This document shows positions 6,956 to 13,388 of a DNA stretch of 20,467 nucleotides, piece by piece. The notes under the pieces were generated by a model. That model ran no database searches, was not told the DNA's origin, and saw nothing but the letters and a program-made list of their open reading frames with translations. The stretch lies in assembly GCF_937981445.1 (NCBI RefSeq), contig NZ_CALJON010000032.1, positions 1-20,467 on the forward strand, given 5' to 3'. The position numbers and the translations under genes are program-made. Each line of letters starts with the position of its first letter. Positions within the stretch are counted from its first letter, which is position 1. Source of the DNA: an uncultured Veillonella sp. Its GTDB lineage: Bacteria > Bacillota > Negativicutes > Veillonellales > Veillonellaceae.

Positions 6956-7669
6956 ATGCTACAACAACCGGATAAAAAGCCGTATCGCGTGTTTAGTCTG
7001 TGGCTCCGCATATTCCATTGGACAATGGTGCTTTGCGTAACCTTCCTGTTTTGGACCGGGCTATACATAGGTGACCCAGGATTTAGCATGTTTGTTGGCC
7101 GTGAGCCAGCCGAAGCCATTACGAGCTGGTTTTCTATGGAAACCATTCGTCGAGTCCATTTCACCTTTGCATTTGTTTTGATTTTTGCCTTTGTATTTAG
7201 AATTTATGGGGCCATTCGCTATCGTGGTGACCGTTTACTTCCTAAATTTAGAAGCCGCCTGTATTGGGTGGGGATTAAACAAACGGTGCTTCATTATTTG
7301 ATGTTACCTCGTCAAGAAGAACACCGTGTACTTCGTAACTCCTTGGCTCGGACAAGTTATTTAATTGTGTATATTATGATGTTTTTAGAAATTTGTACTG
7401 GTCTTGCCATGTATTCACAGATTAATCCGAGCAGTTGGTTGGCTTTAATTTTCAACCCTATTAATTTGATGCTTAGTGAATATGATATTCATATTATTCA
7501 TCATTACATTGCTTGGTTCTTCTTACTCTTCACTGTAATGCATGTATATCTTGCCTTTAGAGAAGATGTTATGGAAGAATCTGGTGAAGTATCCAGCATG
7601 GTTTCGGGGATGAAATTCTATCCTCATGATCCAGAAGATATTGAGGATTTATATGGTAAACGAAAGTAA
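6956..7669 (+). CDS. cybH: Hydrogenase b-type cytochrome subunit
   Basis: Di-haem membrane anchor that passes electrons from the hydrogenase small subunit to the quinone pool. About 237 residues with four predicted membrane segments: near 20-40 (FHWTMVLCVTFLFWTGLYI), 60-85, 125-150 and 175-200. Candidate haem-ligand histidines include H21 (FHW), the His of RRVHFTF and those in IHIIHHYIAW and VMHVYLAF. The start is set at ATG 6956, because AGGGGG (6943-6948) gives 7 nt spacing there but only 1 nt to the ATG at 6950. The 3' end overlaps the maturation protease gene by 17 nt. Family HyaC/CybH; confident from context and topology. Confidence 0.92.
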   Translation: MLQQPDKKPYRVFSLWLRIFHWTMVLCVTFLFWTGLYIGDPGFSMFVGREPAEAITSWFSMETIRRVHFTFAFVLIFAFVFRIYGAIRYRGDRLLPKFRSRLYWVGIKQTVLHYLMLPRQEEHRVLRNSLARTSYLIVYIMMFLEICTGLAMYSQINPSSWLALIFNPINLMLSEYDIHIIHHYIAWFFLLFTVMHVYLAFREDVMEESGEVSSMVSGMKFYPHDPEDIEDLYGKRK

Positions 7670-8141
7670 TATCATCGTACTGGGCGTAGGTAATATACTT
7701 CTTACTGATGAAGGCCTTGGCGTGCATGTGGTGCAGCAATTAGAGCGGGAGTATCGATTTTCTCCAGCCATAGCTATCATTGATGGTGGCACTATGGGCA
7801 TGGAATTATTGTCTTACATGAGAGGCATGACGAAGCTTTTGTTGATTGATGCCATTCATGGTGGCGAGGCAGCAGGCACGGTGTATGAATTTCCTCATCA
7901 AGAGGCGGAGCATTACTTTACAGGCAATATTTCCGTCCATGAAGTGGGGATGCAAGATATTTTGCGAATTCGTGCCTTACAAGAAGATCCTTTAGAAGAT
8001 GCCACTGTGATTGGGATTGAACCAGAGAGTTTAGAGATTGGGTTAGAGCCTACTGAAACAGTAAAGAAAGCTCTTCCAGAGGTAATTACACGAGTTATAA
8101 AACAATTAGAAGCATGGGGTATTGAGGTGGAAAAACGATGA
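7653..8141 (+). CDS. hyaD: Hydrogenase maturation protease, HyaD/HybD family
   Basis: Nickel-dependent endopeptidase that clips the C-terminal tail of the large subunit after the L2 histidine. The 162-residue form begins LGVGNILLTDEGLGV. The three Ni-contacting residues known from HybD are matched by E20, D66 (LLIDAIHGG) and H96 (SVHEVG). Also seen are IDGGTMGMELL (43-53) and the C-terminal GIEPESLEIGLEPT typical of the family. The start ATG 7653 lies inside the cytochrome gene with GAGG at 7643-7646; an upstream ATG at 7626 lacks a ribosome site. Its stop overlaps the next gene's start (ATGA). One dedicated protease for one hydrogenase fits the operon. Confidence 0.94.
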   Translation: MVNESNIIVLGVGNILLTDEGLGVHVVQQLEREYRFSPAIAIIDGGTMGMELLSYMRGMTKLLLIDAIHGGEAAGTVYEFPHQEAEHYFTGNISVHEVGMQDILRIRALQEDPLEDATVIGIEPESLEIGLEPTETVKKALPEVITRVIKQLEAWGIEVEKR

Positions 8142-8515
8142 TTGAACATTATGGTAATGTAAAAGCTATTTTAAGTGAATTGAAATTAGCTTTAAAACAA
8201 CTTCGCGAAACTGGTGAAACCCATACTATCTATATTGAAAAAACAGGTCTTACTATGGAAGAACAAGTGGAAGTAATGGAAACCTTAGGTCGAGGCACTA
8301 TTACGATTAATTTCACTGAAACCGATCAACCTGTGGAATGGTATGAAACTCAGTTTTCTGGAATTTGGTTAGGGACCTTCCGTAACCCGCGAGATGAAGC
8401 GATTGTGTATACAATTGAAGTAGGTCGCTATCCAAGCCTTTGCGGTGCCTTTGATGAGGATATCATAAATGCGGAAGAAGAATTGCAAACCTGGATAGAG
8501 GCGGCTGATTTATAA
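8138..8515 (+). CDS. HupH C-terminal domain protein (stand-alone)
   Basis: A 125-residue protein whose centre, VEWYETQFSGIWLGTFRNP followed by an IEVGRYPSLCGA stretch, matches the C-terminal domain of the HupH/HyaF hydrogenase expression family (HupH_C). HyaF/HupH proteins assist maturation of the small subunit or assembly of its Fe-S clusters. Here only one domain is present; classical HupH is more than twice as long. The N-terminal 60 residues form a helix-strand-helix-strand unit of the same fold. Translation is coupled to hyaD (4-nt ATGA overlap). It is the last gene before the operon terminator. The function is inferred from family and position. Confidence 0.75.
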   Translation: MIEHYGNVKAILSELKLALKQLRETGETHTIYIEKTGLTMEEQVEVMETLGRGTITINFTETDQPVEWYETQFSGIWLGTFRNPRDEAIVYTIEVGRYPSLCGAFDEDIINAEEELQTWIEAADL

Positions 8516-8549
8516 AATTGGAGCGCAGTTAATTTCTGTGCTACGAAAC

Positions 8550-8625
8550 AAAGACTCCTACCTATACATTTGCTCACGACGAGACGAGCTCTGATGCTCG
8601 CTGTATGTATATGTAGGAGTCTTTT
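8550..8625 (+). terminator. Long hairpin terminator of the hydrogenase operon
   Basis: Arm AAAGACTCCTAC-CTATACAT (8550-8569) pairs with ATGTATAT-GTAGGAGTCTTT (8605-8624): 20 positions, one mismatch. A short T-run follows. The 35-nt loop holds a second hairpin, CGAGC (8585-8589) / GCTCG (8596-8600) with loop TCTGAT. It lies 34 bp after the HupH-domain gene stop. This is unusually long for an intrinsic terminator and forms copy A of the repeat family described separately. Confidence 0.75.
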
Positions 8626-8797
8626 ATGTTAGTAAAATAAGAGAATTAAAGCGCTTCCCAATTTTATAAATACCTAGAAGGGAAAAGCGAAGTTCTGATG
8701 TTCGCTGCGTGTATATAGGAGGCATTTTTTGTTTCTTCATATGGTATTGAATTATAAATCCTTAAGGTGGAAAGGCTCACGACCGAGCTCTGATGGG
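8550..8797. repeat. Three degenerate copies of a hairpin repeat
   Basis: Copy A (8550-8625) is complete. Copy B (8686-8731) matches its right half: AGCGAA-GTTCTGATG-TTCGCT, then GCGTGTATATAGGAGGC and a T-run. Copy C (8776-8795) matches its left half: CTCACGAC then CGAGCTCTGATG, identical to copy A apart from a 4-bp gap. The 286-bp stretch between the HupH-domain gene and the - strand gene otherwise holds no gene. Copies A and B differ by a paired change in the small stem (G-C in A, A-T in B). Confidence 0.7.
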
Positions 8798-8801
8798 TTA
8801 C

Positions 8802-9311
8802 TTAGTCTCCATTGGTGATAAGGATTCTAGTTACGCGATAGCCATCATGACGGAAGGAGATGCCTTGTACATAGCCAGATCTTGGTTTGAATTGACCATA
8901 GAACCAATTGTTTTGGTTCATCATATCAGGGCGGCCATAGGCTTCGTATACTTTTTCTAATTTATCTCCTACGGCGATACCACGATAGGTGGTGGCGTCA
9001 CGATTTGTGACGGAAATGTATTGTACTGGATTACCGCCGTAAGTAATGCCACCATAGGTCATTTCAACGCCCACACCTTTTACATTATCATTGTAGTAAC
9101 TAGGGGCACCTAAGCTTTGGATTACATCAGCAATAGGAGTACCTAAAGTAACGCCGGCAATGGACATATCTTGAGCACTAGGTCGCTGTCCATATATTTG
9201 CCCTTGTTGAACATTAGTGTAGTTTGGATACTGTGGTAAGGCGGCAAAGGCTGTAGTGCCTACAGAGGCGGCGACAAGAATACTTAAACAAAGGGCAGAG
9301 ATCTTTTTCAT
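8802..9311 (-). CDS. Secreted protein with two BamE-like G-x-x-G repeats
   Basis: A 169-residue hypothetical protein and the only gene on the - strand. It has a clear signal peptide: MKK, a hydrophobic core and an AFA cleavage motif near residue 23. The mature part carries two similar segments, GVTLGTPIADVIQSLGAP (about 53-70) and GIAVGDKLEKVYEAYGRP (about 112-129), each of the form G-hydrophobic-x-G...V....G-x-P. This pattern resembles SmpA/BamE-type folds, but the similarity is only at motif level. The middle is Gly/Tyr-rich. The ATG has TAAAGGAG on the - strand (9319-9326) and a strong promoter further upstream. A periplasmic or surface location is likely; the function is unknown. Confidence 0.8.
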   Translation of the reverse strand: MKKISALCLSILVAASVGTTAFAALPQYPNYTNVQQGQIYGQRPSAQDMSIAGVTLGTPIADVIQSLGAPSYYNDNVKGVGVEMTYGGITYGGNPVQYISVTNRDATTYRGIAVGDKLEKVYEAYGRPDMMNQNNWFYGQFKPRSGYVQGISFRHDGYRVTRILITNGD

Positions 9312-9352
9312 AATAACACTCCTTTAAGACAATAAAATAAGAACTCTTAGAT

Positions 9353-9371
9353 ACCTCCGTTAGAGGTTTTT
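9353..9371. repeat. Small hairpin in the leader of the - strand gene
   Basis: ACCTC (9353-9357) and GAGGT (9363-9367) form a 5-bp stem with loop CGTTA and TTTTT on the + strand. It lies in the - strand gene's 5' leader, between promoter and ribosome site. It could affect that leader or end stray + transcription; the evidence is weak. Confidence 0.3.
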
Positions 9372-9380
9372 CATAATTTT

Positions 9381-9409
9381 AGTATAAAGACTTGATACTT
9401 AGGGGTCAA
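9381..9409 (-). promoter_or_regulatory. Promoter of the - strand secreted protein gene
   Basis: Read on the - strand: -35 TTGACC (complement of 9404-9409), a 17-nt spacer and -10 TATACT (complement of 9381-9386). Near-consensus sigma-70 type. It gives a leader of about 65 nt. Confidence 0.8.
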
Positions 9410-9434
9410 TAGCATATAATTAAATGCTTATGAT

Positions 9435-9463
9435 TTGCCAAAGTTTCGAAAAAATAGTAAAAT
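9435..9463 (+). promoter_or_regulatory. Promoter of the GT2 glycosyltransferase gene
   Basis: -35 TTGCCA (9435-9440), 17-nt spacer, -10 TAAAAT (9458-9463). It lies 30 bp before the ATG and diverges from the - strand promoter; the -35 boxes are about 25 bp apart, so shared regulation is possible. Confidence 0.7.
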
Positions 9464-9493
9464 TAAATCGCAATAGATTAACGGAGGCAGTGT

Positions 9494-10438
9494 ATGTTGT
9501 TGTCAATAGTGGTACCTGTTTATAATGAAGAGGCTAACATAAAAAAGTTTTATAGTTCTGTAAAGGAAGTGCTAAACACTCTTCCTTATGAGCAAGAAAT
9601 CATTTTCGTAGACGATGGATCGTCCGATGATTCTGCCACTATGCTGCGTCATATTGCGGCTGAAGATACAGCGGTTAAAGTTATTCTTTTGGCGCGTAAT
9701 TTCGGTCATCAATTAGCGCTCACCTGTGGTCTTGACCATGCTAAGGGCGATGCCGTTATCACTATGGATGGTGATATGCAGCACCCGCCTGAATTAATTC
9801 CCCAACTTGTACATTTGTGGGAAGAAGGGCATGATGTGGTGCGTACAATTCGTGACTCCACAGAAGATGCCAGTTGGGCTAAGGCGTTTACGTCAAAATA
9901 CTATTATAAATTAATGAATAAAATGGCCAATGTGCCTATTGTAGAAGGCGGGTCAGATTTTAGACTGATGAATCGCAAAGCACTTAATACTTTGCTTAAA
10001 TTTCGTGAGCATGGGCGCTTTTTGCGAGGTATAGTAGGCGATATTGGCTATAACCAAGCGGAGATTCACTTTGTGGCACCGCCACGTTTTGCTGGAAAGT
10101 CTAAGTTCAGTGTGAGGAAAATGCTTCATTTTGCCTTGGATGGCATTGCCGCTTTTTCCAATGTGCCATTGCGAGCGGCCTTTTATATTGGACTTATGTC
10201 TGGTATTTTAAGTATTATTATGATTTTACATATTTTATTTGTCCATTTCTTTACAGATAGTGCTGTAAGTGGGTGGGCAACATTAGGTGTATCTATATTC
10301 TTCTTAGGTGGGGTACAACTTGTGTGTATCGGTATTATTGGAGAGTATGTAGGTCGTGTGTTTGAAGAAGTGAAGCATCGACCACTTTATTGGATTCGCG
10401 ATAGTTTTAATTGTGAAGACGATGGAGTACCAAAATAA
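9494..10438 (+). CDS. GT2 polyprenyl-phosphate glycosyltransferase (GtrB/DPM1-like)
   Basis: A 314-residue membrane glycosyltransferase that would move a sugar from a nucleotide donor to undecaprenyl phosphate at the inner membrane face. The N-terminal GT-A domain shows VVPVYNEE (7-14), VDDGSSDDS (about 38-46), ARNFGHQLAL and the DxD-type motif MDGDMQH (about 90-96). FREHGRFLRG and the KSKFSVRKM segment are typical of the GtrB/YkcC/ArnC group. Two C-terminal membrane helices (about 225-250 and 260-285) flank a short loop, and EYVGR then RPLYWI closes the protein as in that group. ATG at 9494 has GGAGG at 9483-9487. No GtrA-type flippase or third modifying enzyme is adjacent, so the sugar and target are unknown. 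Confidence 0.9.
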   Translation: MLLSIVVPVYNEEANIKKFYSSVKEVLNTLPYEQEIIFVDDGSSDDSATMLRHIAAEDTAVKVILLARNFGHQLALTCGLDHAKGDAVITMDGDMQHPPELIPQLVHLWEEGHDVVRTIRDSTEDASWAKAFTSKYYYKLMNKMANVPIVEGGSDFRLMNRKALNTLLKFREHGRFLRGIVGDIGYNQAEIHFVAPPRFAGKSKFSVRKMLHFALDGIAAFSNVPLRAAFYIGLMSGILSIIMILHILFVHFFTDSAVSGWATLGVSIFFLGGVQLVCIGIIGEYVGRVFEEVKHRPLYWIRDSFNCEDDGVPK

Positions 10439-10502
10439 AGTTAGTATGTTAAGAAATTGTTATGCTAATATAGTGTACTAATAGAGTGTTGCTTTAAGTG
10501 AG

Positions 10503-10541
10503 TAACCTCTGCATGTTGCGTTTTTTAGTAACATGGGGTTA
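10503..10541 (+). repeat. Hairpin in the leader of the NlpC/P60 gene
   Basis: TAACC (10503-10507) and CATGTT (10512-10517) pair with AACATG (10530-10535) and GGTTA (10537-10541), giving 11 bp interrupted by an internal loop. A T-run lies in the apical loop. A candidate extended -10, TGCTAATAT (10463-10471), lies upstream, so the hairpin would be in the 5' leader. No known riboswitch is recognised. Confidence 0.4.
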
Positions 10542-10562
10542 GAAACATAGCGAGGAAGAACG

Positions 10563-11483
10563 ATGAGATACAAGTATAAGAAGCTATCCGTTATGGTGGC
10601 GTTAGTGCTCAGTGTGGGTGCGTATACAGTAGCTGGTGCAGCTGGTTATGAGTATGGGACTAAGGGCGGCGAGATTCCGGCGATTCAAAAGAAGTTGATT
10701 GCAGCAGGTTATAAAGCACGCCTTAATGGTGAATACGATGCCAATACTAAGTGGGCCGTTCGTTTATATCAAAAAGATATGGGCTTACCAGTTAATGGCA
10801 TTGTAGATAATGCGACTTATAAATCTTTGATGGGCAAAGCTTTAGATGAAAGCAAACTTAGTAAGCTAGGTAAAATGTCAGAAAAGAAAATTGCTGCTGA
10901 ATGGGCGGCGAGTCAACCATCGAAGGGTGATAAATCGAAAGATAAGAAAGCTGACAGTAAGAGCAAAAAGTCTAATAGCAAGACTAAGAAAAATAAAGAA
11001 GACAAAGATAATAAGAGTGATAAACGAAATACCATTAAAATGGACTCAGCCCGTGCTGATAGTTTGTTAGATCCATTTGATTCTGATTTTGTTTTTACTA
11101 AAACCGGTAAAGTGTCTAAGTCGGTGCAGGATGTCATACAAGAGGCCGAAAACTATCGCGGTGTGCCTTATGTATTTGGGGGGAATACGCCAAGTGGTTT
11201 TGATTGCTCTGGCTATGTGCGCTATGTATTTGCTAAAAAAGGGATTACCTTACCACGTTCGGCCGATGAACAGTATACAGTGGGGACTAAAGTGGCGAAA
11301 AAGAACTTACAACCTGGTGATTTAGTGTTCTTTGAAACCTATGAGAAGGGTGTATCTCATTCGGGCATTTATATTGGCAATGGCAAATTTATCAGTGCTA
11401 CTAGCAGTAGTGGTGTAGCCGTTGCTGATTTAGCTGGCGGTTATTGGGGTGAACGCTATATTGGTGCTAAACGCGTCATGTAG
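10563..11483 (+). CDS. Secreted NlpC/P60 peptidoglycan hydrolase with PG-binding domain
   Basis: A 306-residue cell-wall hydrolase. Domains in order: a signal peptide (about 1-27), a PG_binding_1 domain (about 30-92; AIQKKLIAAGY...NGEYDANTKWAVRLYQKDMGLPVNGIVD), a very lysine/serine/aspartate-rich linker (about 118-158) and a C-terminal NlpC/P60 domain (about 188-306). The family normally cleaves gamma-D-Glu to diamino-acid bonds. Catalytic Cys215 (FDCSGYV) and His266 (VSHSGIYIG) are present, with the same spacing as C68 and H119 of E. coli MepS (Spr). The third residue, H131 in MepS, is Ser278 here (FISATS). Whether activity is kept is unclear. GAGGAAG near 10552-10558 serves the ATG. It is probably its own transcription unit. 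Confidence 0.93.
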   Translation: MRYKYKKLSVMVALVLSVGAYTVAGAAGYEYGTKGGEIPAIQKKLIAAGYKARLNGEYDANTKWAVRLYQKDMGLPVNGIVDNATYKSLMGKALDESKLSKLGKMSEKKIAAEWAASQPSKGDKSKDKKADSKSKKSNSKTKKNKEDKDNKSDKRNTIKMDSARADSLLDPFDSDFVFTKTGKVSKSVQDVIQEAENYRGVPYVFGGNTPSGFDCSGYVRYVFAKKGITLPRSADEQYTVGTKVAKKNLQPGDLVFFETYEKGVSHSGIYIGNGKFISATSSSGVAVADLAGGYWGERYIGAKRVM

Positions 11484-11588
11484 GGCGTTGCTTATGTATA
11501 GCTGTATAATAGTAAGTTACTAAGAACTAGGATTGCATGGGATAAGTGTTCAAGTTAAGCTTGTCCATATAATTGTAGTGAGGAGCTG

Positions 11589-11614
11589 AAGAGGAGGCGT
11601 TGCCTCCTCTTTTT
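11589..11614 (+). terminator. Intrinsic terminator after the NlpC/P60 gene
   Basis: Stem AAGAGGAGGC (11589-11598) / GCCTCCTCTT (11602-11611), loop GTT, then a T-run. Strong GC-rich hairpin about 106 bp after the NlpC/P60 stop and 57 bp before the ABC ATPase gene. Confidence 0.92.
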
Positions 11615-11670
11615 CTGAATTAGTTAAAGTCATCTAGAGACTAGGTGAAGAAGGGCGGATATAAAGAAGC

Positions 11671-12375
11671 ATGATTGAAATAAATAAGGTGCAGTTCTTT
11701 TATGAACAAGAGGAAGTGCTCTGCAATATTTCGCTACAAATCAACGAAGGCGACTTTACTATTATTGTAGGGCCTAATGGAGCGGGTAAGACTACGTTTT
11801 TACGTCTCTTATCGGGTCTATTGAGTCCTACTAAGGGCGAGATTTTAATTGATGGTAAAACAGTGAAGGCCGCACAGCAGGCAGGTCTTTTGCACTTGGT
11901 GCCACAGATTTACAATAAGAATGCCGCACAATTTCCCGCTACTTGTTTAGAAATTGTAGAATTGGGGCTTCGCATGCAGTCCCTAAGTCGCGATGTACGG
12001 CGAGCGCGCGCTTTAGATGCATTAGAACAAGTGGGGATGAGTGCCTTTGCAAATCGGCGGATTGGTGATTTAAGTGGCGGGCAACAACAACGTGTTATGA
12101 TTGCTCAAGCTTTAGCTCGTAAGCCTAAGTATTTATTACTTGATGAACCAACAAGTGGCATTGATTTTGAGGCGAGTCGCCGTATTATGGAATTATTGCG
12201 CACCCTTTCTGATAAGGGCATGACCATTGTTATGGTGACGCATGATATTGAAGAAGGTTGTAAACTTTGCGATCAAACAATTTGTATTAATCGTCATGTT
12301 TGCTACCATGGTGATGGCCCAGGATTTATGGACACCCATAAAGGACCGAAATTGTTTTGGCATATAGGAGGCTAG
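11671..12375 (+). CDS. Metal (Zn/Mn-type) ABC transporter ATP-binding protein
   Basis: A 234-residue ATPase of the ZnuC/MntB/TroB group, which energises uptake of a divalent metal across the inner membrane. Visible: Walker A GPNGAGKTT (about 35-43), Q-loop VPQ (about 77), signature LSGGQQQ (about 135-141), Walker B YLLLDEP (about 154-160) and the H-loop His in VTHD (about 190). A short C-terminal extension with several Cys and His residues (KLCDQTICINRHVCYHGDG) is usual for this group. The ribosome site is weak (AAAGAAG just upstream, or AAGGGCGG further off). The permease gene follows after one base. The metal cannot be decided from the ATPase. Confidence 0.92.
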   Translation: MIEINKVQFFYEQEEVLCNISLQINEGDFTIIVGPNGAGKTTFLRLLSGLLSPTKGEILIDGKTVKAAQQAGLLHLVPQIYNKNAAQFPATCLEIVELGLRMQSLSRDVRRARALDALEQVGMSAFANRRIGDLSGGQQQRVMIAQALARKPKYLLLDEPTSGIDFEASRRIMELLRTLSDKGMTIVMVTHDIEEGCKLCDQTICINRHVCYHGDGPGFMDTHKGPKLFWHIGG

Positions 12376-12376
12376 G

Positions 12377-13183
12377 ATGGATATTTTTACCTATGAATTT
12401 ATGCAACGAGCCTTCATTGCTGGCCTTATAGTGGCGCTTATGTGTCCTTTAATTGGCACATTTATTGTAATTAAGCGGCAGTCTCTTCTAGGAGAAGGGC
12501 TTGGACATATAGCCTTTGCCGGGGTTACAGGGGCATCATTTTTATCCTTGTATCCGCCGCTTGGCGCAGCTGGTTTGACAGTACTAGCCGCTATGGGTAT
12601 TGAATTAGTTAGACGCAAGCATAATCAATATACGGATATGATTTTAGCGCTCTTCTTTTATACGGGCTTAGCGCTGGCCGTTATATTTGCTAGTCTTAGT
12701 AAGATGCCAAGTACAGGGTTGATGAACTTCTTGTTTGGGAGTATTTTAACTGTAACTGATGCGGACATTATGAGTATATTGGTCGTAGCCATTGTTGTGG
12801 GGCTTATTATTTATGCTATTTACTCGGCCTTGTTATTTACTTCATTTGATGAGCAAGTAGCTATTACGGCGGGAATTCCAGTGAATCGTATTAATATGAT
12901 TTTCTCCATTGTTACAGCCTTGGTAGTCGTTATGGGGATGACTATAGTGGGGATTTTACTAATTGGGGCACTTATGATTGTGCCGGTGGCGAGTGCTCAT
13001 TTGTGGAAATGTGGTTTTGCTAAGACCTTACTGATTAGTGAAGGGTATTCTGTTTTTAGTGTTCTTGCAGGTTTAGTGGTGGCTTTTGAATTTGACTTGG
13101 CCCCAGGTGGGACTATAGTGCTTATGGCTATTGTAGCCTATGCATTGACCTTTGGGGGCACCATGTTATGTAATAAGAACTAA
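12377..13183 (+). CDS. Metal ABC transporter permease (ABC-3 family)
   Basis: A 268-residue polytopic protein of the ZnuB/TroC (ABC-3) family with about eight hydrophobic segments. The early stretch LIVALMCPLIGTFIVIKRQSLLGEGLGHIAFAGV is the family hallmark, and PVASAHLW (about 207-214) lies in the region that contacts the ATPase. AGGAGG at 12366-12371 serves the ATG one base after the ATPase stop, so the two are co-translated. The third component of such systems, the extracytoplasmic metal-binding protein (ZnuA-like), is not in the window, so it must be encoded elsewhere. Together with the ATPase this is a two-gene operon whose substrate is probably zinc or manganese. Confidence 0.92.
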   Translation: MDIFTYEFMQRAFIAGLIVALMCPLIGTFIVIKRQSLLGEGLGHIAFAGVTGASFLSLYPPLGAAGLTVLAAMGIELVRRKHNQYTDMILALFFYTGLALAVIFASLSKMPSTGLMNFLFGSILTVTDADIMSILVVAIVVGLIIYAIYSALLFTSFDEQVAITAGIPVNRINMIFSIVTALVVVMGMTIVGILLIGALMIVPVASAHLWKCGFAKTLLISEGYSVFSVLAGLVVAFEFDLAPGGTIVLMAIVAYALTFGGTMLCNKN

Positions 13184-13185
13184 GT

Positions 13186-13268
13186 AGGTGTAAGGTAGTA
13201 GATAGTACAGCCTGAGATAAACAGGTGTAAAGTAGGTGCTACTGGATGAGATGCGTAGGTGTAAGGTA
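13186..13268. repeat. Three degenerate direct repeats upstream of alaS
   Basis: AGGTGTAAGGTA (13186-13197), AGGTGTAAAGTA (13223-13234) and AGGTGTAAGGTA (13257-13268), spaced 37 and 34 bp. The second and third copies extend to about 23 bp of similarity (RTGCTAY-GG follows). They fill the first part of the 205-bp gap between the permease and alaS, upstream of the alaS promoter. No gene or T-box is present. Confidence 0.7.
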
Positions 13269-13325
13269 TATGCTATAGGTTGAAGCGGTTGATGTGGTTT
13301 ATAATCTAGAGACCATGGCAAGTAC

Positions 13326-13354
13326 TTTTCATCTATTACTGATTAGAGTATAAT
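13326..13354 (+). promoter_or_regulatory. alaS promoter
   Basis: -35 TTTTCA (13326-13331), 17-nt spacer, consensus -10 TATAAT (13349-13354). It leaves a leader of only about 28 nt, too short for a T-box antiterminator. Confidence 0.7.
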
Positions 13355-13388
13355 AAAAAGATAGTTATTAGTTTAGGAGGCTGAACTC

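Noticed and set aside
3844..8515. Recent horizontal transfer of the hydrogenase operon
   Set aside because: By eye, codon use and base composition match the neighbours, and no mobile-element ends, tRNA or integrase flank it.
11077..11325. Alternative + strand frame inside the NlpC/P60 gene
   Set aside because: The main frame carries a full conserved NlpC/P60 domain over the same bases, so this is a shadow.
11545..11573. TATAAT at 11568-11573 as promoter for the metal ABC operon
   Set aside because: No -35 at a workable distance, and a strong terminator starts 16 bp downstream, so transcripts would end at once unless attenuated.
13184..13388. T-box riboswitch upstream of alaS
   Set aside because: No T-box core sequence, no specifier-loop layout and no terminator/antiterminator pair; the leader is too short.
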